NCBI GenBank assembly: GCA_963704405.1
Contig: OY969903.1
Span: 1,612,001-1,676,000, forward strand
DNA length: 64,000 nt
Direction: 5' to 3'
From: MFD01213-c1 sp963704405
GTDB lineage: Bacteria; Planctomycetota; Phycisphaerae; Tepidisphaerales; Tepidisphaeraceae
This document shows, in pieces, positions 31,144 to 39,420 of the stretch (positions are counted from its first letter, which is position 1; every line of letters begins with the position of its first letter). The notes under the pieces are model-generated. The model was not told the origin of the DNA. It was given only the letters and a program-made list of their open reading frames with translations, and made no database searches. The translations under genes and the position numbers were made by a program.

Positions 31144-33078
31144 CTACCCTTCGATGCTGTTGTTTCTGGCTTCTGCGCCGGGGAGAAAATCCTCCAGCCT
31201 GGGCATCGGCGGGACTTTGAGTTTCCATTCGTCGATAAACGGTATGAAAAATTCGGCTATGGCATCTTCGAGGATGGGAGGTTCAGCATCTTTATTTTTT
31301 AACGCCAGCTTGCAAAGCTCGCTTATTTCCGACTCGTGGCCTGTTGCGAGCATCAGGAGGTCATACGCTTTGCCGCCCTCGCGCAAATCCTCCGGCGGCA
31401 TCCGGTACATCATTTCCCTGAACGGCGGCACGTTCTGCAGAACACACAGCATCGCGAAGCGGATCGGCTCGGCACGGATGGCTTTATTCATTGCCTCGCG
31501 GGCCTCCTCCTCCCAATCTCCAATCGCAATATCCAGCTTGGTCTTCGCGTGATCTTCCGGCGTGTGTGGCACTTTGGCTGACGCACCGCCCTTGCCTTCC
31601 GCCGGCTTCATTTCCTTCTGGGCCTTCCGCATCACCGTCGCCGGCTTCACGTGGATCGGCACGAACTGCTGCGCCAGCGTTTCATTCACCGTCGCATCGG
31701 TACGCCGCGCCGCCGCGACCGTCTTCCCGGTCGCCTTCTCCACATCCTTGTCGGTGATTTCCTGTTTCGCATGGAAGCACGCCTCGTTGGTGCAGACGCC
31801 CGCAGCCGGCTCATCCGCCAGCGCACCGCCGAACAGATCCGGATCGGACTTGGAATTAAACCGGCACGTCGCGCAGGCCTGCCCGGTGCACCCCGGCTTG
31901 CCAGCTCCGAACGCCACATCCAGCCGCCACGGCACCGTGCGCAGTGAACGCAGGTGCTCCACAACCCGTGCGGCACACCATTTCACATCCCGGCCGCCCT
32001 GACCGTGCTTGTCGCGGGCACATTGCTCGGCGATGCCATCTGCAACATCGGGATCGCCGACCTTGGCAATTTCTCGCGCATGCCCCACGTCGATCCGGTG
32101 TTCGGCAAGCAGTTTGCGGGCCTGCCCGCCGAGTTTGGAAACGTAGGCATTGTCGCGGACCCATTTGGCGGGGAATCCGAGTTGCTGGCCGACAAAGGCG
32201 TGCAGGCCGCCGGCGGCGTTGATGTCCTGCTGTATTTCGGCGGCTGCGATCAGGGCCGGATCAGCCTTAGCACCAAACCATTCTTTCGGATCCAGCCGGC
32301 GACGATTCATTTCCTCGAATACCGCCGGATCATCGCCCAGGATCGCCGGAAAATCTGATGCGGATACCGATGCGCGATGCTTCACCAGTGGGGCGCGCAC
32401 GAGTTCCACCGCATCCAGCACCCGCGCCACCGCCATGGCTCGCTCGACGTGCGTCAAATCCTTGCGTCCGAAGTTCTCGATGGTCCGCAGGATTTCCACC
32501 TCCGTCGCCGTCAGCGTCGGTGAAAATATCTTGGCAGGAATTTCCTCCCACCCGATCAGCTTTGCCGCGGCCAGCCGGCGGCTCCCCCAGATCAGTTCGA
32601 ACGTGCCGTCGCCTTGATCGCGCAGGCCAATACGCTGCTGCAGGCTCATGGTCTGCAATGACCGGGCTAGCTGCGCCGTCGCAACCTGATCGACGATCTC
32701 CCGGTGATTCCCTGTGACCCGGATGGTGGAGATCGCAACATTGCGCTCCTGGAACTTCATCGCCGCGGCCACTGGTGCCGGCAGGGGCAGAGCGTCGACC
32801 TCGGCTACTGCCATCTGCGATTTGAGGTCGCTGATCTTCGCCTCTATGTCAGCGCGTTTCTTCCTCGACGCCGGCGTGTAGGCATACGGATCAGGCTTCT
32901 CCATCAGCTTCTCGGCCTGCTCCAGTTGGCGGGTCAAGTCCTGCAGATGTTGCTGGGCAGCCTTCATCTGGTCCGCCTGGGCGGTTGCCGGTATGCTGGC
33001 CTGCTCATCGCTGTTCCCTTGGGAGCGCCCGTTATAGCGGGCGCTCTTTTTTGTTTTCGGGGCATCAATAACGGTCAT
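31144..33078 (-). CDS. ParB-like nuclease/partition protein with zinc motifs
   Basis: About 644 residues from ATG 33078 (CAGGAGACAGTC before it). A coiled N-terminus (about 35-85) is followed by a ParB/Spo0J domain: STIRVTGNHREIVDQVATAQ, DQGDGTFELIWGSRRLAAAK and LIGWEEIPAKIF, then an HTH-like helical part. C-terminal Cys clusters CTGQACATCRFNSKSD and GVCTNEACFHAKQ resemble PRTRC-type ParB proteins of phages and plasmids. It likely binds DNA near the replication origin or acts in segregation. The C-terminal end NNSIEG may be an artefact of a frame break at 31180. Confidence 0.8.
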   Translation of the reverse strand: MTVIDAPKTKKSARYNGRSQGNSDEQASIPATAQADQMKAAQQHLQDLTRQLEQAEKLMEKPDPYAYTPASRKKRADIEAKISDLKSQMAVAEVDALPLPAPVAAAMKFQERNVAISTIRVTGNHREIVDQVATAQLARSLQTMSLQQRIGLRDQGDGTFELIWGSRRLAAAKLIGWEEIPAKIFSPTLTATEVEILRTIENFGRKDLTHVERAMAVARVLDAVELVRAPLVKHRASVSASDFPAILGDDPAVFEEMNRRRLDPKEWFGAKADPALIAAAEIQQDINAAGGLHAFVGQQLGFPAKWVRDNAYVSKLGGQARKLLAEHRIDVGHAREIAKVGDPDVADGIAEQCARDKHGQGGRDVKWCAARVVEHLRSLRTVPWRLDVAFGAGKPGCTGQACATCRFNSKSDPDLFGGALADEPAAGVCTNEACFHAKQEITDKDVEKATGKTVAAARRTDATVNETLAQQFVPIHVKPATVMRKAQKEMKPAEGKGGASAKVPHTPEDHAKTKLDIAIGDWEEEAREAMNKAIRAEPIRFAMLCVLQNVPPFREMMYRMPPEDLREGGKAYDLLMLATGHESEISELCKLALKNKDAEPPILEDAIAEFFIPFIDEWKLKVPPMPRLEDFLPGAEARNNSIEG

Positions 33079-33118
33079 GACTGTCTCCTGCCGCTGAGCG
33101 GCATTGGGTTTCAAAAAA

Positions 33119-33373
33119 TCACTTCAACTCAAACGTTTTCTGTTTCTTCAGCACGCCGCGGCCGAATAGATTGACCAGCGGCAGCGGCGGTTCCTTCTCC
33201 GTCAGTTCCACCAGCTTCCTCACCGCCACCACCGGATGGCGCCAGCGGCCCGATCGGCACCGGTACGTGATCCGCACCTTGTTTCGCCTCAACTCCGACA
33301 CTTGGGCCAGCCCCACCGGCGAGGGCGGCCACACCACCGACTGACCCAGACGCATTTCCACTGTTTGGCTCAT
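33119..33373 (-). CDS. Small beta-rich early protein, unknown
   Basis: An 84-residue protein with an SH3- or zinc-ribbon-like look but no paired Cys: RLGQSVVWPPSPVGLAQVSE, then NKVRITYRCRSGRWRHPVVA and LVELTEKEPPLPLVNLF. It starts at ATG 33373 next to a run of ten C. It overlaps the probable extension of the HNH gene by ATGA if that frame is repaired. Function unknown. Confidence 0.6.
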   Translation of the reverse strand: MSQTVEMRLGQSVVWPPSPVGLAQVSELRRNKVRITYRCRSGRWRHPVVAVRKLVELTEKEPPLPLVNLFGRGVLKKQKTFELK

Positions 33374-34032
33374 GGCGTGTTACCCCCCCCCCACTAATCG
33401 CGCTAGCAACCAGGTCGAGGGTCTGACGGACCTGCTTCAACATCGTGACAAGATCGGCGTCGGGGTCATTGGCGTGCTGGTAGAGCTTCTGCGCAGTACA
33501 TCAGGGTTTTGCGCAGGCTGAGTTCATCAGATGGTGGAGGGATGGGAGTGATTTTGATGTAGCTATCTGGCTCGGAATATTTGAATCCCCGCATCTTCAT
33601 CGTTTCAAGGAAATGGCATCGGGTACAGAGCGTTCTGTAGTTTGATAGGTTGTTAAGTCCGCCCCTGCATTTAGGCTCGATATGGTCAACCTGCCAGAAG
33701 CATTCGTGAGGATCTATTCCTATTTCGTTGCGGAATAGGTTCGAAACACCGGCCCATCGCGGACCGCCATCGATCATTGACTGGCATTCTTGGCGTGATG
33801 CGTGTTCATAAATCCGCCGTAGCTTTTCCGCATCAATGCCGCATATAGCGCAGATGCCATGATCGCGTTCAAAGACTTGGGCGCGGTAGCCTTTGTAACT
33901 CCACCATTGAACACCACGCCGCTGGCCGAATTTATCGCGATATTGAACTGTACATGGGGCGGACGTCCCAAACGTCCCAACAGAAGTAGGATTCTGTATT
34001 CCTCTAAGATATTGTTGTTTTCTGAATAGCAT
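33370..34032 (-). CDS. HNH endonuclease, 3' end frame uncertain
   Basis: The raw frame (33466-34032, 188 residues) starts at ATG 34032. It has the HNH/zinc pattern: FERDHGICAICGID, then FWQVDHIEPKCRGGLNNLSN and YRTLCTRCHFLETMKMRG, giving the H-x, N, H triad and four Cys. Phage HNH proteins cut DNA in packaging or as homing enzymes. After residue 175 the frame seems to shift: one base removed near 33,495 gives QKLYQHANDPDADLVTMLK and helical continuation to the C-run. It lies next to the iteron repeats; homing into the replication module is possible. Confidence 0.8.
33383..33392. repeat. Homopolymer run of ten C
   Basis: A C10 tract (G10 on the coding strand), the longest homopolymer I noticed in the window. 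It lies at the end of the HNH gene's probable extension; nine instead of ten bases would give a stop overlapping the next start by ATGA. It could be an assembly miscount or a phase-variable tract. Confidence 0.6.
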
Positions 34033-34112
34033 GGATAAAAAAACCTCATTTAGTTATGACGTTTGTGACGTAATCCATAACATCATTGCTTGTACCGGTT
34101 TACGGATGCGTT

Positions 34113-34165
34113 TTACGTCCTAACTGTTTTTTTACGTCCTAACTGGGCCGCTTACGTCCTAACTG
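34113..34165. repeat. Iteron-like direct repeats, candidate replication origin
   Basis: Three copies of TTACGTCCTAACTG (34113-34126, 34132-34145, 34152-34165) repeat every 19-20 bases, about two helical turns. A partial inverted copy, CAGTTAGGAC, lies at 34172-34181 at the end of the helicase gene. The adjoining 34033-34112 is AT-rich and contains GACGTTTGTGACGTAATCC. Such arrays next to a D5/SF3 helicase gene are typical of origins bound by an initiator. There is no gene between 34,033 and 34,174. Confidence 0.65.
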
Positions 34166-34174
34166 GGTTTTCAG

Positions 34175-35716
34175 TTAGGACATGTAAGAGAGTCTGTTCT
34201 GGGTCTCCTGAAAATTGTTGAATTGAGTTACGTATTCATCCTGCGCCCACTCCTTAAGCTGGATGCCTCGGTACTCCCAAAACCGACCGCCGTCGCTGTC
34301 TGCGGGCCGCACTCGAACGACGTCCGGTACGGCTCGACGAAGTCGTTCCCCAAACTTCTGTTGGCTGAGTCGTCCGCGCCCGTTGGCTTCCATCCAGTTA
34401 CGAAAGGCTTTGTAGATCAGACCGCAATCGACCGATCCCTTTGCTGGATTGCCCTGATGCCGCTGCTGGAATGCGCGAACTTCGCAACAGTCTTCGACGA
34501 AGGCATGGACGGGCGACTGCAGCCGCTTAAACTCACGTGATACTTCTTCCGACGCCCTGGCTTCACTAAACCCATCTTTCTCAAGAAGCCGGCGGAGCCC
34601 TCGTAGGGCCCACACGGTGATGCCGGCAAGCTCACTGCGCAATTGAGATTTCAGGCGAATGTTCTCCTGGCCCTTGAAAGTCTTGTTAAACGGTATGAAT
34701 AAAGCGCGCGTGGCCAGCGCATCGGACGCATCGGGCAGATTGGGAAACTCGTTTGTGCTGATGACGAATCGCACGGTTAAAAGGACATTTGGAAGGATTT
34801 CGCGATTCTTACGATCGACCGACTGGCGGTCCTCGCCGGTAATGCCCTTGAGCTTGGCCAGCACTTTTTCAGCTTCGTGGCTATTGCCCAGGTGGGCATC
34901 ACCTGACACCGCCAAGCGTTTATGAAGAAATGGCCACAGTGAGAATGTCCCAAGCAAACCCCACAAATCGAAGCTCACACAATTCTTTTCGCCAATGACA
35001 TCCTGCAGGATGCTGGTGACTGTGCCTTTGCCACCGCGGCTGACACCATGAAGCCACAGCATTTTTTGGCGGCTCGTGTCTCCAGTGAGACAGTAGCCGA
35101 AGAACTCCTGTAGCAGTGCGATCAGCTCCACATCTCCGGCGAGCGCCTCATCAAGGAAGGTCTGCCATCGCGGGCATGTGGCTAGTGGGTCAAAAGCACA
35201 AGGCAGCACTGATTCGCTGAACCATTCGTGCGTGGAATTCTCCAACTGGACATCATCGGGATTGGTGAGCCATTCTCGGATGTCGAGCAATCCGTTTTGA
35301 AAGGCAATCACGTCTTTCGGCTCCGGCCGCTCTGCAGGATCGATCCATACAGGCATGGACGGGCTGGCAACCTGACAGATCCGCCGGAGCTGCTGCAACA
35401 CATCACCCTCCACGCCGCGTGTCACGCGCAGGTGGCGCGCCTCGTTGTTTGGACCGCTGAAGTAGGTGGCCTGATTCAAAAACATGGTCAACTCACTCAT
35501 CAGTTCTTCCAGGACGACGCGCTGATAAACACATGTGCGAAAAACATAAAATTCCTCTCGCCAGTGCCGAAGTCTCGTAACGCCGATCGATTGAACCTGT
35601 TCGTACCCTCTCGCATCTCCGATCCACTTAACGTCCGCGTAATCCCGCGCACGCAGGAACGCCGCGGCGAGCGTGTAGGGCCTTGTGTCCGGCAACGGAT
35701 CTGTTTCCTGCTTCAT
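34175..35716 (-). CDS. D5/SF3 phage replicative helicase
   Basis: A 513-residue protein. The N-terminal half has the D5_N/DUF5906-like pattern (VIAFQNGLLDIREW, PCAFDPLATCPRWQTFLDEA, LLQEFFGYCLTGDTSRQKML). Walker A is GVSRGGKGT (224-232); the SF3 C-motif region is RFVISTNEFPNLPDASDALA (about 316-336), and GEDRQSVDRKNRE is the B/B' region. The C-terminus (VDCGLIYKAFRNWMEANGRG) is a winged-helix primase-C domain. It should unwind DNA as a hexamer at the prophage origin. It overlaps the primase gene by ATGA and ends at iteron-like repeats. Confidence 0.92.
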   Translation of the reverse strand: MKQETDPLPDTRPYTLAAAFLRARDYADVKWIGDARGYEQVQSIGVTRLRHWREEFYVFRTCVYQRVVLEELMSELTMFLNQATYFSGPNNEARHLRVTRGVEGDVLQQLRRICQVASPSMPVWIDPAERPEPKDVIAFQNGLLDIREWLTNPDDVQLENSTHEWFSESVLPCAFDPLATCPRWQTFLDEALAGDVELIALLQEFFGYCLTGDTSRQKMLWLHGVSRGGKGTVTSILQDVIGEKNCVSFDLWGLLGTFSLWPFLHKRLAVSGDAHLGNSHEAEKVLAKLKGITGEDRQSVDRKNREILPNVLLTVRFVISTNEFPNLPDASDALATRALFIPFNKTFKGQENIRLKSQLRSELAGITVWALRGLRRLLEKDGFSEARASEEVSREFKRLQSPVHAFVEDCCEVRAFQQRHQGNPAKGSVDCGLIYKAFRNWMEANGRGRLSQQKFGERLRRAVPDVVRVRPADSDGGRFWEYRGIQLKEWAQDEYVTQFNNFQETQNRLSYMS

Positions 35717-36673
35717 GCCACTTGTCTTTCAATCCCTTGAATCCATCCCTGAACCTGCTCGGCGGTCGCGCCGGCACGCAGCCATTCGCGTATGTCTTTG
35801 ACCTCCTCCGGAGGCATCAGCAGATCGGCGGCGAAGTCCGCTTGGCAAATCTGATCAACGGTATTGGCGGCGCCTTCCAGCCCCGGCCATTCCCATTTCT
35901 TCGTTACCTCGTTGAAACGGCGGTCGTTCTCGCCCACGACGATCACTCGTGAGGGGCGAAGCCGGCGGATCAGGAAAAGCAGTTCGAGAATCCCACCTCG
36001 GTTGCTCGGACGTCCCACGGCGTCGAATCCCAGCGTCAGAAATGCCGCGACATCGGTGTAGCCTTCGGGGAACAGCAGAGCCTGGCCGGCGTGCAGCCCA
36101 GAAGGAATGAAAATGCCGTTGCCTTCACTGCCGGTGATGCAGAATTTCTTGCCAATGCGCGGGCGGACGGCAGCGCCACAGATTTCGCCATCAGGTCCGC
36201 GCTTGGGGAACACCCATGCACCAGGTCCGCTGAATGGCGTGTGTGTCGTCGTGTCGCCGGCGTAGAGTTCTCGCCGGCCCGTGGAACCGTCGTCGTTGCG
36301 GGCACGTGGATTGAATTGCGCTGGCCCAGCCGATGCCGAGGCGGCGGAATGAATCGCTGCTCACTCCGAGCGATGCCGCCAGTCGATCGACCTCCGCTGA
36401 ATCGGCGGCTCGCCGCCACTGTTCACACCACTTGGCAAATGGGGGACGCCACCGGCGGGCTTGTTGTTTTGGGGAGGGTGTTGGCCGCGCTGGTGCCGAT
36501 CCGGAAATCAGGCGATGGTACCAGCCGGCCGTGGGGGACGCCTTGAACGAACCTGCCTGCACCCGCTGGCAGTGCGCAACCGAGCCGTCGGTGGTGATGG
36601 TGCACCAGTCTTTGTGACCGCATATCGCGCACAGCTCCGGCTTGCGAAGATGTCTCCAGCCAGAGGGGATCAT
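35713..36673 (-). CDS. Zinc-ribbon/toprim primase-like protein, frame broken
   Basis: About 320 residues in two raw frames. The first has a zinc ribbon (CAICGHKDWCTITTDGSVAH, CQRV) and LGVSSDSFRRLGIGWASA. After a one-base shift near 36,315 the second reads NPRARNDDGSTGRRELYAGD, GAWVFPKRGPDGEICGAAVR and then the toprim block LLFPEGYTDVAAFLTLGFDA with VIVVGENDRR (the DxD-like acidic site). This is a DnaG/gp4-type primase coupled to the helicase gene by ATGA on one side and to the VRR-NUC gene on the other. The raw end of the first frame is Arg/His-rich and not protein-like. Confidence 0.8.
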
Positions 36674-37020
36674 CGTCCACCTCCAGCCGCCAGATAAACA
36701 CCCGCATCGTGAAGCCCCGCATAAACATCGTGAATCGAACGGGCGACGATGTAGATGCCGCCGAAGCGGATAATCATCTGCCCCCAGCGTGACTGCTGGG
36801 TTGAAACCCGGCCCATCGGCGACTTGACTTCAATCTCCAGTCTTCGCCCGCTGCCGCGGATGATGCCGCTCAGGTCTGCCTGGCCGCGCACGCCGAAGCG
36901 CGTCACGCGTTCTGATCCCAGCGGCAATGCGACGCCGGTATTAACCCGCCACAGGCGCATGTCATCGCGCGTGCCGAACTCGGCCAGGATTTCCGTCTGG
37001 ATGGTTTTTTCGAGGGTCAT
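36670..37020 (-). CDS. VRR-NUC domain nuclease
   Basis: A 116-residue stand-alone VRR-NUC protein of the PD-(D/E)XK superfamily. The motifs are TLEKTIQTEILAEF (N-terminal helix and Glu), VRGQADLSGIIRGSGRRLEI (Asp), EIEVKSPMGRVSTQQSRWGQ (E-x-K and the Gln) and GGIYIVARSIHDVYAGL. Phage versions are structure-specific endonucleases that resolve branched DNA or act in repair. It is overlapped by ATGA at both ends. Confidence 0.9.
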   Translation of the reverse strand: MTLEKTIQTEILAEFGTRDDMRLWRVNTGVALPLGSERVTRFGVRGQADLSGIIRGSGRRLEIEVKSPMGRVSTQQSRWGQMIIRFGGIYIVARSIHDVYAGLHDAGVYLAAGGGR

Positions 37021-38478
37021 GCCACCCCCTGGAAAAGCGATGCCTCTTCGAGATCAGATTCGATGATGGCCTGCTCGGCCGGCTTGTAGCTTCGCCAGAT
37101 GCCCGTGCGGAGATGGAACTGCCGGCTCACCCACCGCGGTGGCAGCTTGCGGGCGCGGGCGACGCTGACCAGTTGCCAGTAAATCGCGTCATGCTCCTGC
37201 TCCCGCTTTGCCCGTTCCGCTGCGGCAATCACCGCCGGTGGGGCAGACGCGGCGTCAAGCTGCTCGGTGGAATACATCTGGAGTTCGCCATCCACCTGCT
37301 CCGGCATTGCGCGGCCAATGGACTCGGTGGAGAAAACCAAGCGGCATTCGGGGCATGATGAACGGCCCGACAGAACCATGCGGAAACAGCCGGGGCAGGT
37401 GCGAAGGCCTGAATCAGTCTGGGCACATTTGATGCGGTCCTGCAGCGAGTATTCGATGCGCTGAGTGACGCGACCATGGCGGAGGAAATTGCCGGCATGA
37501 TCCAATACCACCGGGTATCGCTTGACAAGGTGGATGGCGCATGGCGCGCCCAACCATCTGCAGAAAAAGGCAAAGGGATGCCGTCGGCCGGTCAAGCACG
37601 ATGCACTCAACCGCCGGCAGGTTGAACCCTTCGGTGAACAAATCCACATTGCACAGAACGGTGGTCTGTCCCGATTTGAAGCGTTCGAGTGCCTTACGAC
37701 GAAGGTCTGGATGCGTGTCGCAATCGATATGTTCGGCTGCGATGCCGGCCGCGTTGAACTGTTGAGCGAGATGTGATGAATGCTCTACAGAGCAGGCGAA
37801 TACGATGGTGCGATAGCCGTCAGCATGCAGCCGCCATGTTTTAACAACGTCGCCGACCAGTTTTGGCCGGTCGTATCTCGCGGCAAGTGTTTTGGGATTA
37901 AAGTCCCCGGTGCGTCCAATCTTCAAATCGCCGATTGCCGCCGCAGGCGGAGCGTACACTTTAGGTTCGACCAGATGGCCCGCGGCGACCAGATCATCGG
38001 GATACGCAGCGACAATCAGTGTGTCGAACACATCTCCCAGACCGCGGCCATCAAGTCGAAACGGAGTGGCGGTGAGTCCGACGAAGGCGCTGTCTGGATA
38101 TTGGCTTCGCGCCTTTTGGTATTGAGCGGCCACGGCGTGGTGCGCTTCGTCGACGACGATCAACCGCCGCCCCGTTTGAGGACGGCGGATCGCGGTCTGC
38201 ACGCTGGCGGTGAGGACTTGCCTGCTGGCATAGCAGGGACGCCCGCTCATCAGAACGCCAGCATGTATGCCCAGCCCGGCCAGTTCCTCGCTGGCCTGTT
38301 CGACCAGCTCTCGACGATGCGCAAACCAGAGCGTGGGCAGGTCCATCTGATGTACGAGCATGGAACCCATAAAGCTCTTGCCGGACCCGGTGGGAGCGAC
38401 AATCAGCGGATGCTTGCCGGCAGCGATTGCATCGGCTGCCAGATGGACGGCATTGGCCTGGTAATCGCGCGGTGTCAT
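37017..38478 (-). CDS. DEAD/DEAH-box DNA helicase, frame broken
   Basis: About 486 residues. The first raw frame from ATG 38478 has Q-like YQANAV, Walker A APTGSGKS (28-35), DEAHHAVAA, the SAT-like GLTATPFR, and helicase C block TIVFACSVEHSSHLAQQFNA to FLQMVGRAMRH. A shift near 37,530 is needed to continue KRYPVVLDHAGNFLRHGRVT, a C4 zinc segment (CPGCFRMVLSGRSSCPEC) and a helical end. The raw end after MRHPP is not protein-like. A RecQ/RadD-type SF2 helicase, probably for phage recombination or replication. The start overlaps the upstream stop (ATGA). Confidence 0.88.
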
Positions 38479-38921
38479 GCCGCCTCCGATTCCGCACTGC
38501 CATAGCGCTCGTCACGGGTAGGCGGTGGCACGGCGATGCGCCACTCGGATGCGAGCCATAAAATGGCATCGTCGATCAGCTTGCTCATGCGCTGCTTGTC
38601 GATTTTGGTCACGCTGCCCACTCGCTCAGCGATCAGCCGTCCATCAGCATCGATGATGGGTTCGGGAAGGCAGTGATGCTTGATTTCCAGATGGGCGGTA
38701 TCGGCGGCTTCCTTGAGCGTGAGCGTCGGGTCTTGCTCTCGCATGTAGTCGGCGAAGAATCGCACGACGACGCCGAAGTAATATCCCCGCTGCGGATCGG
38801 TCACGCGCGGCCTCGCCTCCCGCAGCGTGATGCGCCAGTAACCATCGAGCCGGCCAATGGTCGATTGGAAATCGCGTTTGATGGCGATGTCCGAGAAATT
38901 AAATACCTCGTTGTCGATCAC
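38475..38921 (-). CDS. Early protein, unknown, possible recombination-associated
   Basis: A 148-residue protein starting at GTG 38921 (GGGAG before it and GTGA overlap). It opens with FNFSDIAIKRDFQSTIGRLD then GYWRITLREARPRVTDPQRG and YYFGVVVRFFADYM, and ends with a helical segment around ILWLASEWRIAVPPPTRDER. The pattern 'FxxYLxSLK-DGxY xV.I....R..RSxxQNxYyhgxv' resembles a phage protein with predicted recombination or nuclease-associated function, which I mention only as a possibility. Confidence 0.65.
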   Translation of the reverse strand: MIDNEVFNFSDIAIKRDFQSTIGRLDGYWRITLREARPRVTDPQRGYYFGVVVRFFADYMREQDPTLTLKEAADTAHLEIKHHCLPEPIIDADGRLIAERVGSVTKIDKQRMSKLIDDAILWLASEWRIAVPPPTRDERYGSAESEAA

Positions 38922-39136
38922 TGGGCGGACTCCCTTCCGGCTCGAATGCGATCCATGCACTTTTTGATCACCGCCGCCGTTTTGGGGTGCGAGAGGTATC
39001 GGGGGCAGCAGGCGAAGGCGCCATCGACGTACACCCAGCCGCAGACGGCGCACCGCACCTGGCTCGCGGTGAGTGCCGGAGCCGGCGGCGCATCGTCGAT
39101 GATTTCCGTGACCAGTTCGGCGTCGGTCAGTTGCAT
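38918..39136 (-). CDS. Small zinc-ribbon-like early protein
   Basis: A 72-residue protein with RCAVCGWVYVDGAFACCPRY in the middle, so four Cys could form a zinc ribbon. It starts at ATG 39136, ten bases inside the previous gene, and its stop overlaps the next GTG. Function unknown. Confidence 0.65.
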   Translation of the reverse strand: MQLTDAELVTEIIDDAPPAPALTASQVRCAVCGWVYVDGAFACCPRYLSHPKTAAVIKKCMDRIRAGRESAQ

Positions 39137-39420
39137 CGCGATGCCTCCCAGTGCTTGAAGGTGTTGCGGTCGATCGCGTGCTCGATGCCGGTGTGCCTTG
39201 CTATATCCACGCCGGCCTCGACTCCCTGGGTGTATCCGGTATCGTGCGCGAGATTGATGCGTCGGCGATCGCGATGGGCCTGATACAGACGGCCTGCGCG
39301 GAATGGTCCGTGATGGTTGTGGTTGCCGTTGGCGCTGATGACGGCGCAGAGCGCAAAGCCGAGCGCTATCTGGATGAACGAAAGGACGACGGTGAGGATG
39401 ACGATGGAGCTGATGCTCAT
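39127..39420 (-). CDS. Small membrane protein, one N-terminal helix
   Basis: A 97-residue protein starting at ATG 39420, preceded by AAGGGGAGCTGC and coupled by ATGA. Residues 2-30 (SSIVILTVVLSFIQIALGFA, LCAVISANG) form a transmembrane helix; the rest is basic and His-rich and probably cytoplasmic. Function unknown; an inhibitory or anchoring role is possible. Confidence 0.6.
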   Translation of the reverse strand: MSISSIVILTVVLSFIQIALGFALCAVISANGNHNHHGPFRAGRLYQAHRDRRRINLAHDTGYTQGVEAGVDIARHTGIEHAIDRNTFKHWEASRCN

